Positions 8,089 to 15,476 of a stretch of 27,071 nucleotides of DNA are shown here, one piece after another; position 1 is the first letter of the stretch, and every line of letters starts with the position of its first letter. Origin of the DNA: Bacteroidales bacterium UBA3816 (lineage in GTDB: Bacteria; Bacteroidota; Bacteroidia; Bacteroidales; P3); assembly GCA_002368955.1 (NCBI GenBank), contig DFDY01000178.1, forward strand, positions 12,570 through 39,640, given 5' to 3'. Made by a program: the position numbers and the translations under genes. The notes beneath the pieces are model-generated. The model was not told the DNA's origin. It searched no databases and was given only the letters and a program-made list of their open reading frames with translations.

Positions 8089-8192
8089 CACTCGAAATAA
8101 TAGACAAAATAATGTAGATGGCGGGGAGGGCAAAAGAAAGACACCAACCCAATAAAGAATATGGCTTGAGCGACCATAAAAAAAATATACCC

Positions 8193-11100
8193 ATGAAGTG
8201 CAGACACCGAAAAATAGGGATGTTGGTCGCCGTTTTGCTGGCGGCGTACACTCTGAGGGCACAGCCGGAACCCACCATCGTACAGGGCTATGAATTCACC
8301 ACTGGGGTGGACAGCACACTTTGGTTCGACATGAGCAACGCCACTCCATGGCCCATGAATTTCGAGACGGCATATCCGCTGTCGTTTCCTATCTTTCTGT
8401 GGGACTGTTACGACACCCTATACATATATCTGGACGAGGCCGTTTCGTGTGTGCCGTTGGATTATACAGCCCGGCCCTTTGGCTCGTTTCCCAGCCAGCT
8501 GTCGCAACTGGACGAACAATTTTGCGGCATATTCGGCTACAAGAACTTCATTTCCACCAGTCCCGACTATCCACTCCCCTACTTAGAACACATTCGGACG
8601 GCAGTGTTCAACACCGACACTAGTTCGCCGGGCCATCGGGTGGAAGTGATTCAACTAAGAAGTTATAAAGACGCGTGGAGCACTGCCAATATGTGGCAGC
8701 TGCAACTGCGCGAAGAGGACAACTCAATCACCTTGGTTTACGGTCCAAAGACGTTTACCGAAGCCACGGCCGTCAGCGTTGGCATTGCTTTTGACACCAG
8801 CCATATAGTCCTCGTTGACCGGGCCAACCACACGGTCTCAGCCTACCCTCCAGACATATCCTCGGCCATCTGGCCCGAGCAGTACCGCTATTACCGCTTT
8901 ACACCAAGCGAGCATCTATGCCCCCCGCCCAGAGCCCTGACCGCGGAGATAGTGGCCGAGAGCGACAACGACGTGGAGCTGCGTTGGCATCCTATTCCGA
9001 TCGTTGGCATCGACTCTTTCCGCGTAGAGTATGGTCCCAAAGGATTCGCCGAAGGGAGCGGCACCTCCATGACGGTCGATACCTGCATGGCAACCATTCA
9101 GGGAGTGCAGACCGTGGCCGAGATGGAGGCACGGGTATACACCCAATGCAACGACGGCGAGAGCGAGAGCATCTACTCAAGCACCACCTTTTCCACCTGC
9201 CCCCCGCCATCGGGCTTCACCTATCACACCTACCTCGACAACGACAACATACTGCTCTGCTGGGACAGCCTACAACGCTACCACAGCTACAGGGTAGAAT
9301 ATGGGCCAGCCGGCTTCGCCGAAGGGAACGGGACAGTGGTGACCACGAACACGGCCTCGCTGATGCTGTTCGGCCTGCCTCCAGGCGAGGACATGGAGGC
9401 ACGGGTCTACGCAAACTGCACCTATGGCGAGAGCGAATACGCAAACCTCTTTTTCCACACCCACTGCCAATTGCAGGGCAGCAACTGGATTCGATATGCC
9501 AACATCCACAACAACTCAGCCGTCAAGTGCTGCACCTTTGCCGACTACTACTCACCATACCACATTGTTGACTCAGGCAGCTTTTCATCCTTTTCAAGAC
9601 ACACCATACACTACGACACCTCCGAGCGAGACAGACAAACAGGCTATCTTCTGCGCACAGTACCCAATGGCTTTTGCTCGTCGGTGAGGTTGGGCAACTG
9701 GCGGAACATGGCAGAACATGAGGGTATTTTCTACACCCTGCAGGTGGACACTAGCGAATACAACCTACTTATCCTTCGATATGCAATTGTTGCGGAGAAC
9801 CCTAACCACCCCAACCCATTGGAACAGCCTCGTTTCGAATTTGACATACTCGATGAAACCGGACAAAGTATCAACAGCTGCTACTATGGCAACTTTGTGT
9901 CGGGTGACCTATCCGGTTGGAACACGTCACTCTTTAATACGCATGTATTGTGGCACGACTGGGATGCCATTGGTGTGGACCTCACCCCTCTGCACGGCCA
10001 GACGATTAAAGTGGCCGTCACCACCCACGACTGTAGTTTAGGCCAGCACTTCGGCTATGCCTACTTCACCCTAGAGTCTGCCTCCAAACGCATCATGGCT
10101 TTTAGCTGTGGCGACAGTGTCGAAAACACCTTTGTTGCACCAGAGGGATTTACATATCGTTGGTATTCAATGTCCGACACTGCCACCACGCTCTCCACCC
10201 AACGGACGCTCCATGTCACCCAAGGCGGCGATTATGGCTGCCATGTGACCTACCAGCTCTCCGACCAAGTGTGCGGCTTCGACCTCACCACCTATGCCGG
10301 TGGCCGTTTCCCCTATGCCGCCTTTAGTCGCGAACCGGTTGACTCCTGCGGGAGGGTAACCCGCTTTGTGAACCATAGCGTGATAGCAAGCGACGAGGCC
10401 CTCACCCAGCTCACCTCCTTCCCGTGCGACGAATACCGGTGGGTGGTGGACGACAGCCTCACCTACACTAGCAACAACCTCACGCACCGTTTCGACGAGG
10501 GCAGCCACACCGTCACGCTCTACGCCATGCTGGCCGGAGGACAGTGCATTGACTCCACCACGCAGACCTTCACAGTGAACATTGCACACGACACCATTCA
10601 CGCCGACATCTGCCAAGGCAAAAGGTACCGATTCTTTGGGCAGAGCCTGACCGAGGCGGGCGAATATCAACATCACGAAGACTGCGGCCACACGGTGCTC
10701 TACCTTCAGGTGCATCCTACTTATGACACCCTTGTCTACGACACTTTCCTGTTGGGCGAGAGCTACCAATTTGAGGGCTTCAGTTACCAGACCCCCGGCA
10801 TATACGAGGCCAGCCACCGCAGCATCCATCACTGCGACAGCACAATCCGGCTGCACCTCAGTTGCATCAATCTAAAGGACACAACCGTCTGCACTACCTC
10901 TTTGCCACTAGAGTGGGACAGTGTGACCTTCGGTGGCGAGGGATGCGACACCCTGCACCTGACTGCAACAGGCGGTACCGACAGCCTGGTGGTTCACTGC
11001 CTCCATGAGATGCAGCCACCCATGCTGAGCATCGAGACCGACACCCTCTGCCAGCCGCCAGGCGAACATCTGATTTCGCTGCCCGACAGCCTGTGCTACC

Positions 11101-11792
11101 TATGGACCTCTCTGCCCGCCGACAGCACCCTGCCGTCGGGTTGGACCCCTGGCAGCAGCATAGACTGGCCGCTGCATCTCTCACCTTCCGACACAACGGC
11201 CTACTATCTCGTTGCCGACCGCTGCAACGACATCCCCTGCCCTGCCCACGACACGCTGCAGCTGGCTCCTGTGGCCGCAGTCAGTGCACTGATGGAAGTC
11301 TACCCCAACCTATTAGACAACGAGAACTTAGACCTTTATGCCACCGACCTCACCCTGCAGCCCCACTCGCGGCAATGGGTTGCCAACGGCATTCCCTCCT
11401 CACAAACAGGCGACATTTTCCACTACCTTGCCTCCATGCAGGACGACACCGTCAGGGTGATGCTGATAGCCACTACCGAGCACTGCACCGATACGGCCAC
11501 AGCCACCATACCTGTGCGACTGCAGAGCATCTGGTTCCCCAACCTGTTCACCCCCGAGCTGGACGAGAACAACCTCTTCCGCGCCTATGGCAACCGTGTG
11601 CGCAACTACGACCTGAAGGTCTTCACCCGCTGGGGCGACTGCATCTTCCACACCACCGACTTCTACCAAGGCTGGGACGGCACCTATCACGGCATCAAGA
11701 GCCCTGCCTCGGCCTATGTCTACCTCGTCCACTACACCACCCCCGACGGCGAGCCCATGACCGCCACCGGCACCGTGACGCTGGTGAGATAG
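8193..11792 (+). CDS. Giant exported protein with fibronectin-III-like repeats and T9SS type B C-terminal domain
   Basis: A 1199-residue protein predicted to cross the inner membrane by Sec and the outer membrane by T9SS. The ATG at 8193 begins a clean signal peptide (MKCRHRKIGMLVAVLLAAYT, cleavage after LRAQ); the in-frame ATG at 8118 would put 25 charged residues in front, so it was rejected. Two fibronectin-III-like repeats occur at about 243-330 and 335-420, each with the phrase EYGP.GFAEG.GT and each starting CPPP. Cys-rich, adhesin-like repeats follow. The last 85 residues (NLFTPELDENNLF.., KVFTRWGD.IF, GWDGTYHG, AYVYLVHY) match the gliding-motility-associated (CHU_C) type B sorting domain. 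GldD at 22961 shows that the machinery exists in this genome. The ligand is unknown; an adhesin or surface-matrix role is inferred. Confidence 0.9.
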   Translation: MKCRHRKIGMLVAVLLAAYTLRAQPEPTIVQGYEFTTGVDSTLWFDMSNATPWPMNFETAYPLSFPIFLWDCYDTLYIYLDEAVSCVPLDYTARPFGSFPSQLSQLDEQFCGIFGYKNFISTSPDYPLPYLEHIRTAVFNTDTSSPGHRVEVIQLRSYKDAWSTANMWQLQLREEDNSITLVYGPKTFTEATAVSVGIAFDTSHIVLVDRANHTVSAYPPDISSAIWPEQYRYYRFTPSEHLCPPPRALTAEIVAESDNDVELRWHPIPIVGIDSFRVEYGPKGFAEGSGTSMTVDTCMATIQGVQTVAEMEARVYTQCNDGESESIYSSTTFSTCPPPSGFTYHTYLDNDNILLCWDSLQRYHSYRVEYGPAGFAEGNGTVVTTNTASLMLFGLPPGEDMEARVYANCTYGESEYANLFFHTHCQLQGSNWIRYANIHNNSAVKCCTFADYYSPYHIVDSGSFSSFSRHTIHYDTSERDRQTGYLLRTVPNGFCSSVRLGNWRNMAEHEGIFYTLQVDTSEYNLLILRYAIVAENPNHPNPLEQPRFEFDILDETGQSINSCYYGNFVSGDLSGWNTSLFNTHVLWHDWDAIGVDLTPLHGQTIKVAVTTHDCSLGQHFGYAYFTLESASKRIMAFSCGDSVENTFVAPEGFTYRWYSMSDTATTLSTQRTLHVTQGGDYGCHVTYQLSDQVCGFDLTTYAGGRFPYAAFSREPVDSCGRVTRFVNHSVIASDEALTQLTSFPCDEYRWVVDDSLTYTSNNLTHRFDEGSHTVTLYAMLAGGQCIDSTTQTFTVNIAHDTIHADICQGKRYRFFGQSLTEAGEYQHHEDCGHTVLYLQVHPTYDTLVYDTFLLGESYQFEGFSYQTPGIYEASHRSIHHCDSTIRLHLSCINLKDTTVCTTSLPLEWDSVTFGGEGCDTLHLTATGGTDSLVVHCLHEMQPPMLSIETDTLCQPPGEHLISLPDSLCYLWTSLPADSTLPSGWTPGSSIDWPLHLSPSDTTAYYLVADRCNDIPCPAHDTLQLAPVAAVSALMEVYPNLLDNENLDLYATDLTLQPHSRQWVANGIPSSQTGDIFHYLASMQDDTVRVMLIATTEHCTDTATATIPVRLQSIWFPNLFTPELDENNLFRAYGNRVRNYDLKVFTRWGDCIFHTTDFYQGWDGTYHGIKSPASAYVYLVHYTTPDGEPMTATGTVTLVR

Positions 11793-12136
11793 TCCACTTA
11801 AAACGTTTCTTCCTTTGCCGAGGCTAGGCAACGTCTTGCCGACACCCTCTCGCAGTGTGTGATGTGGGGGCTTAAATCCCTTCTCCACAGTGCCCTGAGG
11901 TAGCGCGACAATGAGATAGTTTGATGAAAAAACAGTCACACTTAATACTAGGTAAAGGCTTCGATAAAGGCTCGGAGAGCCTTACTTTCAATAACCCCGC
12001 ACGCTGTGTGAGGTCGTTGGATATTAGGCAATTAGCGTTTTGGAGATACGCGCTCTCATTATTTGCCATTATTATACCTTATTATTTGAAGTTCACTAAA
12101 GCAAAGAAAAAAAAAACGTATGTGAGAAAAAAGTCG
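11793..12136. other. Gene-free spacer with repeat traces
   Basis: No supported gene. It holds a weak hairpin AAGGCTC-GGA-GAGCCTT (11967-11983) that may end transcription of the upstream gene, and CCCCGCACGCTGTGTGAG near 11994, akin to the inverted repeat at 7545. Its right end carries the A tract of the promoter at 12137. Confidence 0.5.
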
Positions 12137-12144
12137 TATCTTTG
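12137..12144 (+). promoter_or_regulatory. Bacteroidetes -7 element for the structured RNA
   Basis: TATCTTTG followed by CACTCG, preceded by AAAAAAGTCG. It is one of the best matches to the consensus in the window, yet no protein-coding gene follows on this strand for over 1 kb. Predicted transcription start is about 12150. Confidence 0.8.
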
Positions 12145-12150
12145 CACTCG

Positions 12151-12352
12151 GTTTAGAATAGAAAACTAGACCCTAAGTATAGAAGCGTTATACTTCTTCT
12201 TGTGACTGAAAACCTGAGAAATTTTCAAAAGCTACACAAGATGGGTATGATGGTTCGCGCATATAGCGTGGACTGTTTACAACATCTAAGTAGCAAGGTA
12301 TTTCTCAGGACCCTCAGTCAAAGACGTGGTATACAGCACCACGCTTCTTTAC
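12151..12352 (+). ncRNA. Rod-shaped structured RNA (6S-like candidate); host site of the integrative element
   Basis: About 200 bases downstream of a strong promoter fold into one long rod: GACTGA/TCAGTC (12204-12209 with 12314-12319), CCTGAGAAAT/ATTTCTCAGG (12213-12222 with 12300-12309), GCTAC/GTAGC (12231-12235 with 12290-12294), AGATG/CATCT (12239-12243 with 12283-12287), and apical GTTCGCGC/GCGTGGAC (12253-12260 with 12266-12273, two G-U pairs) with loop ATATA. The ends can pair as AGAAGCGT/ACGCTTCT (12181-12188 with 12341-12348), competing with a terminator-like hairpin CGTGGT/ACCACG (12325-12330 with 12338-12343) followed by CTTCTTT. Length, pairing of the two ends and internal bubbles resemble 6S RNA, the RNA polymerase inhibitor, but no sequence motif proves identity. 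No convincing protein frame lies in it. Confidence 0.65.
12337..12350. other. attL candidate (left copy of 14-bp direct repeat)
   Basis: CACCACGCTTCTTT here recurs exactly at 17362-17375. It coincides with the 3' arm of the terminator-like hairpin of the structured RNA. Integration at the 3' end of a small RNA gene, restoring that end, is usual for tyrosine recombinases. The T tract continues as TTTTATAT at the right copy, as expected for the original terminator. Confidence 0.65.
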
Positions 12353-12419
12353 CATACCTCATTTTCAGTCAGTTAGTTGGCTGTTCTTTGCCTTGGTTCT
12401 TACTCTTACCTTTCGGACA

Positions 12420-12427
12420 CAAAGATA
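12420..12427 (-). promoter_or_regulatory. Outward-facing -7 promoter element at the element's left end
   Basis: On the minus strand this reads TATCTTTG, preceded by an A/T-rich stretch. It points left, through the attachment site and antisense into the structured RNA. In an excised circle the same promoter would point across the joined att site toward the integrase start. Confidence 0.6.
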
Positions 12428-12596
12428 CGAATTGTTTTCCAACTACAAAAAACTTTAGCAATCTTTAACTCAAGGCACTACCACAATTTGAAAGACAACA
12501 GACGTTTCTTTGGCTCAAATATGCCCTTCGCGTATCCCCTCCTTGCCAAACACGGTAGATTGAACTGCATTAAACCAATCGTGTGCTATATCCCGC

Positions 12597-12622
12597 ATGA
12601 AAAAAATTCCAAATGGAATTTT
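12597..12622 (-). terminator. Intrinsic terminator of the initiator gene
   Basis: On the minus strand AAAATTCC-ATTT-GGAATTTT is followed by further Ts (complement of the A run from 12599). It lies about 50 bases after the stop of the initiator gene. Confidence 0.75.
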
Positions 12623-12672
12623 GAACGGCTGAAAGCGGACACTCGTAATTTTATGAAGAGTGTCACACGTTT

Positions 12673-13434
12673 CTATTCTCTCTCCCTTGGTGTATAGCCG
12701 ATATTCCTACAGAAAGAAGATAAACAAACATCCCTATCATCCTTCAAAGCCCACTCAAGCCCTTTATACACTTCATCAGTTGGATTGTCCTTGAAGTACG
12801 TTAGGAGAGGCAAGGCATCAATATCTTCCCACCTATAACCGCACAAAAGCAGACCAAACACGGTTTTGTTTTCTTCACCGACATACTTTGCTCTGGCTAT
12901 TACATCTTCGCACTTGGCACTATCCGAAATGTACACTTCCAAATCCTCTGTAGTGATATTGGCATAGGACGATGTGGAAACATCCCAAATGTCAGTTTCC
13001 TCTTTGCAGGTACTTATACTATAAGTCTCTTTATTTTCTTTATTATCTTCTTTACTTTCTTTATTATGGTGTTGGGGTTCGACATCTTCCTTGTTGGATT
13101 TCGACACCTCCCCTGTTGGATTTCGGCACCCTGCCTGTCGGATTTCGACACCCTCGCAAGGGGCAACCGCAGCTTCGCCTGACTGAACCAAAGCTGTCAC
13201 GGATATGCCACCGTTGGTTTTGATATAGCCGTTTTTAACCAACCGTCTCTTCGTGTCCCTGAGCGTACCCAAGCACATACCAAGCCTATGTGAGAGAGTT
13301 TCATTGGTTAGTTTGCAAACATGTTTTTTGGCCATAAACGTAAAGTAGTGATATACACTATACAATGCCTTCTCATTCCAAGTTAGTTTTGTCGATTTCG
13401 CCACCCATATTGGGATGTTTATTGTTTCTGTCAT
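12673..13434 (-). CDS. Lambda-O-like replication initiator with winged-helix domain
   Basis: A 253-residue protein. Residues about 15-78 look like a winged helix-turn-helix (LTWNEKALYSVYHYF, then LTNETLSHRLGMCLGTLRD, then KRRLVKNGYI), as in phage O-type and RepA-type initiators. A hydrophilic, low-complexity linker (about 85-160) follows, then a compact C-terminal domain (about 160-253) that in O proteins recruits the helicase. The linker is encoded by four 22-bp DNA direct repeats (residues 93-122) and an AT-rich purine/pyrimidine tract (residues 123-137), the arrangement of the lambda origin inside gene O. Because 22 is not a multiple of three, each repeat is read in a different frame, so selection acts on the DNA. 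ATG at 13434 is preceded by an A-tract/TATATTAAT promoter-like sequence. A transcription regulator is the alternative reading. Confidence 0.75.
   Translation of the reverse strand: MTETINIPIWVAKSTKLTWNEKALYSVYHYFTFMAKKHVCKLTNETLSHRLGMCLGTLRDTKRRLVKNGYIKTNGGISVTALVQSGEAAVAPCEGVEIRQAGCRNPTGEVSKSNKEDVEPQHHNKESKEDNKENKETYSISTCKEETDIWDVSTSSYANITTEDLEVYISDSAKCEDVIARAKYVGEENKTVFGLLLCGYRWEDIDALPLLTYFKDNPTDEVYKGLEWALKDDRDVCLSSFCRNIGYTPRERE
13026..13157. other. Candidate replication origin: four 22-bp iterons plus AT-rich tract
   Basis: Direct repeats at 13070-13091, 13092-13113, 13114-13135 and 13136-13157 share the core TGTTGGATTTCGACACC with one to three differences and an exact 22-base period (about two helical turns). 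No fifth copy continues on either side. Immediately to the left, 13026-13068 is an almost uninterrupted T/C-rich AT tract, which would serve as the unwinding region. The block lies wholly inside the initiator gene. Confidence 0.8.
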
Positions 13435-13489
13435 AATGTTTGAATGGTTTTATGGTATTAATATACAACTTTTTTGCGAACTTATTAAA

Positions 13490-13499
13490 AGTCGCGACT
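13490..13499. promoter_or_regulatory. Palindromic operator candidate between divergent genes
   Basis: AGTCGCGACT is a perfect 10-base palindrome in AT-rich flanks, midway between the divergent initiator (start 13434) and the NUMOD3-like gene (start 13547). It could bind a dimeric regulator, perhaps one of the two neighbours. Confidence 0.45.
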
Positions 13500-13546
13500 A
13501 TTTATAAATATCAATATAGTCCAATAAGTATCAAAAAACAAACACG

Positions 13547-13714
13547 ATGGCAAAAAGAGTATCACGGCATCCATCAGATGCGACCCGACAAAAGATGTCA
13601 GCAGCCCACAGGGGCAGCAAGAACGGTATGTACAAACGCACACATACTGCAACCACGAAACGCAGGATAAGCGAAGCACTGAAGCGGTACTGGCAGCACC
13701 TTCCCAAAGTTTAA
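13547..13714 (+). CDS. Small NUMOD3-like DNA-binding protein
   Basis: A 55-residue basic protein (MAKRVSRHPSDATRQKMSAA at the start). The sequence contains two related modules, DATRQKMSAAHRGSKNGMY and TATTKRRISEALKRYW, which resemble the NUMOD3 helix-turn-helix-like motif (ETRKKMSEA..G..NPMYGK) found in homing-endonuclease tails and, as short free-standing proteins, on mobile elements. No nuclease domain is attached. It is transcribed away from the initiator gene, with a palindrome in the shared 112-base spacer. DNA-binding regulator or recombination accessory factor are the likely roles; this is inferred from the motif only. Confidence 0.65.
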   Translation: MAKRVSRHPSDATRQKMSAAHRGSKNGMYKRTHTATTKRRISEALKRYWQHLPKV

Positions 13715-14012
13715 CCGCCACCTATGTGTTTGTGTGGAACTTCCAGTATATAATAGGGCATTTACGGAATACATAAACTATTTGAGTATGCGTGTTTACA
13801 ACTGCAAAGAAACAACAAAATCCAAATAGAGTGAACCAACCGCCATCAGGGCGTATGGTCTGTTAGCTGTCCGTTTTTTTACTGTTCATTTTTATTCAAA
13901 CAACAACCCCCAGCCAAGTTTCATCACTCGCTGGGGGTAGGGAGAATACTTCTTTATCACTACTACTTTACGAGAATGGAAATCGCCAATCAAAGCGGAG
14001 TGTGCTCTCCAT
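13715..14012. other. Non-coding spacer between NUMOD3-like gene and nuclease gene
   Basis: About 300 bases holding no supported gene. It contains a T7 run after CTGTCCG at about 13874-13880, which may end plus-strand transcription, and the strong hairpin at 13907-13937 that serves the minus-strand cassette. Confidence 0.5.
13907..13937 (-). terminator. Terminator of the membrane protein/nuclease cassette
   Basis: CCCCCAGC (13907-13914) pairs with GCTGGGGG (13930-13937). On the minus strand the stem is followed by TTGTTGTTTG. It lies about 75 bases after the nuclease gene stop. Confidence 0.7.
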
Positions 14013-14648
14013 TTAATACCAGTTCTTAATCCAGAACTCGTCAATGATTTGGTTGTAAGTACCTTTTTGGCGTTCTTCTTCCGTTAAATCAATCAAATCT
14101 TCAAAGGATGTGCATTTCCAGCGACCCTTTGCTTCCTGGCATTGGTTCGCGATAGCCTCATAATTTTCCTTGTCGCTATCAAAGAAAGTTATCACCCAAT
14201 AATGCATTTGCACATCCTTATCCTTGTAATAGTCTTCGATGGTCTCTGCATATCGGCTCAGTTGGTCGTCGTGTATGCCAGTGTAGGCCTTGTTTTCGAC
14301 GACGATAACATGATGCTTCATCCCGCTTCCACAATCGGCCTCCACCTCAGCTATCAGGTCAATGCGTTGCCATTGCTTCCACACTTTAACGCTCTTTAGG
14401 TTCAGATTCTCCACCCATCCATAGGAATCAATCTTGGGCGTTTCCCCAATCATTTTCATTAATACGCGTTTTGCCAACTCGCTACCATCCTCGAAGGTGT
14501 TTGCTATACGCAATAAATACGATAGTTGGAAATCAAGCATTGCCTCTTTGCCGTGGTCTCCCTCGGAGTCGTCGTTCATAAACAGAGAAGGCATATCAGC
14601 GACAGCAGGTTTCGGCTCATCGGTTTTCTTTTTGTTGAATAATCCCAT
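14013..14648 (-). CDS. PD-(D/E)XK nuclease superfamily protein
   Basis: A 211-residue soluble protein. The segment QRIDLIAEVEAD (Asp97) followed about 20 residues later by VIVVENK (Glu118, Lys120) and then DDQLSRYAETIEDYY (Gln129, Tyr133) is the core of PD-(D/E)XK nucleases of the type often annotated PDDEXK_4, where Asp, Glu and Lys bind the metal and cleave DNA. The C-terminal part continues as mixed alpha/beta with an acidic helix (DLIDLTEEERQ). The first 30 residues are charged and probably disordered. It follows the membrane protein gene by 11 bases, so the two are probably translated from one mRNA. A defence or DNA-processing role for the element is inferred; the substrate is unknown. 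Confidence 0.7.
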   Translation of the reverse strand: MGLFNKKKTDEPKPAVADMPSLFMNDDSEGDHGKEAMLDFQLSYLLRIANTFEDGSELAKRVLMKMIGETPKIDSYGWVENLNLKSVKVWKQWQRIDLIAEVEADCGSGMKHHVIVVENKAYTGIHDDQLSRYAETIEDYYKDKDVQMHYWVITFFDSDKENYEAIANQCQEAKGRWKCTSFEDLIDLTEEERQKGTYNQIIDEFWIKNWY

Positions 14649-14659
14649 ATTTATTAGCT

Positions 14660-15160
14660 TTAAATGTTAATACTGTCAAATGATATTGGGTCAACTAAGG
14701 CATCCGATTCCTCTATTTCACTATCTTCTATTACTTCATCTTCGGGCACAGATGCCTCAGGTAATATTGCTGTGTCGGCATTTTTATCATTTTGGTGAAT
14801 GGAGGGTTTTGTTTTGGACTTTGTCTTTCCTCCTGTTTTCTTCTTTTCAACAACGGTGGTGTCCGTATGGCCAGAAGAGACATCTTTGTCTTTCTTGTGT
14901 GAACACATTTTGCCAATTCCAAACACTAACAACAATATGATAAATATGACACAGCCGCTGCTGTTGTCTTTCTTTTCTAACTCTCTTGTAGATTTAAATC
15001 TCCTATCCCTATTTCCCGATGCAGTTTTAGGAGTGTTGGAATCTAATTTAATATAGTCCCATATCCATCCAAATACAAAGGCGATAATATTCCATACCGA
15101 ACTAAAAATGTATGAAACAATCTTCCATATCCAATACAGTATAGTTTTTAATATTTCCAT
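14660..15160 (-). CDS. Membrane protein of the element's nuclease cassette
   Basis: A 166-residue protein of unknown family. Residues 5-38 are strongly hydrophobic and Trp/Ile/Phe-rich (ILYWIWKIVSYIFSSVW.. FVFGWIWDYI); a second hydrophobic segment spans 70-86 (CVIFIILLLVFGIGKMC). Then come a Lys/Thr-rich stretch and an acidic tail (EDEVIEDSEIEESD). This suggests a membrane anchor with a cytosolic or periplasmic charged tail. ATG at 15160 was preferred over an in-frame TTG at 15199, which would add 13 residues and abut the structured RNA. It is the first gene of a two-gene unit with the nuclease. The pairing of a membrane protein and a nuclease is common in anti-phage systems, but no known system was recognised. 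Confidence 0.7.
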   Translation of the reverse strand: MEILKTILYWIWKIVSYIFSSVWNIIAFVFGWIWDYIKLDSNTPKTASGNRDRRFKSTRELEKKDNSSGCVIFIILLLVFGIGKMCSHKKDKDVSSGHTDTTVVEKKKTGGKTKSKTKPSIHQNDKNADTAILPEASVPEDEVIEDSEIEESDALVDPISFDSINI

Positions 15161-15199
15161 AATCTTGACTTTGTTTGAAAAAACAATTTTGATTTCCAA

Positions 15200-15470
15200 C
15201 TATTGAGCCAGAATCCGATGTTTGAATAAGGTGCATAAAGAAAGGCGCAAATTCTTTCTTCTTTTGCCACTTATTTCCTATGCTGGTGTCTGGAATACCT
15301 CGGTGTAAATAAGGGTCGAAATGAATTCACGCCACGCGTGAACTTCGTGACCTTATTCCCACACCTGCATTGTTTTCCAGACTTCGCATAAGGAGAACAA
15401 GAACATCAAGTTCAATATGTCGGTTGTTCTATACTACGGTTTTATATCATATTGTTATTCTTTATTTTTA
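15200..15470 (-). ncRNA. Second rod-shaped structured RNA, carried by the element
   Basis: Downstream of the minus-strand promoter at 15477, about 270 bases form a rod: CCTATGC/GCATA(A)GG (15277-15283 with 15386-15393), GTCTGGAA/TTCCAGAC (15288-15295 with 15375-15382), GGTGT/ACACC (15302-15306 with 15361-15365), AATAAGG/CCTTATT (15308-15314 with 15351-15357), CGAA/TTCG (15317-15320 with 15344-15347), and apical TTCACGC/GCGTGAA (15326-15332 with 15336-15342). On the transcribed strand a 5' hairpin GAACAA..TTGTTC precedes the rod and a CTTTCTTT-ended hairpin follows it. Layout and apical stem recall the RNA at 12151. It may be a free small RNA, a leader of the cassette, or a DNA cruciform used in replication. 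Confidence 0.55.
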
Positions 15471-15476
15471 CGAGTG

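Larger units (their letters stand above)
12351..12672. other. Left end of the element, non-coding
   Basis: About 320 bases without a supported gene. It contains the outward-facing promoter at 12420, the terminator of the initiator gene at 12597-12622 and a second hairpin, GACACTC/GAGTGTC (12638-12644 with 12658-12664). Short frames here show no family resemblance. Confidence 0.6.

Noticed and set aside
12151..12352. tmRNA or tRNA as the integration target
   Set aside because: The region is too short for tmRNA, has no tRNA-like acceptor/T-loop or tag-peptide frame, and no CCA end.
12202..12468. 88-codon plus-strand frame over the structured RNA
   Set aside because: The helices explain the sequence better, the frame crosses the att site into the element, and its translation resembles nothing.
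13026..13157. CRISPR array (regularly spaced repeats)
   Set aside because: The 22-base units are contiguous, without spacers, inside a coding frame and without cas genes; iterons fit better.
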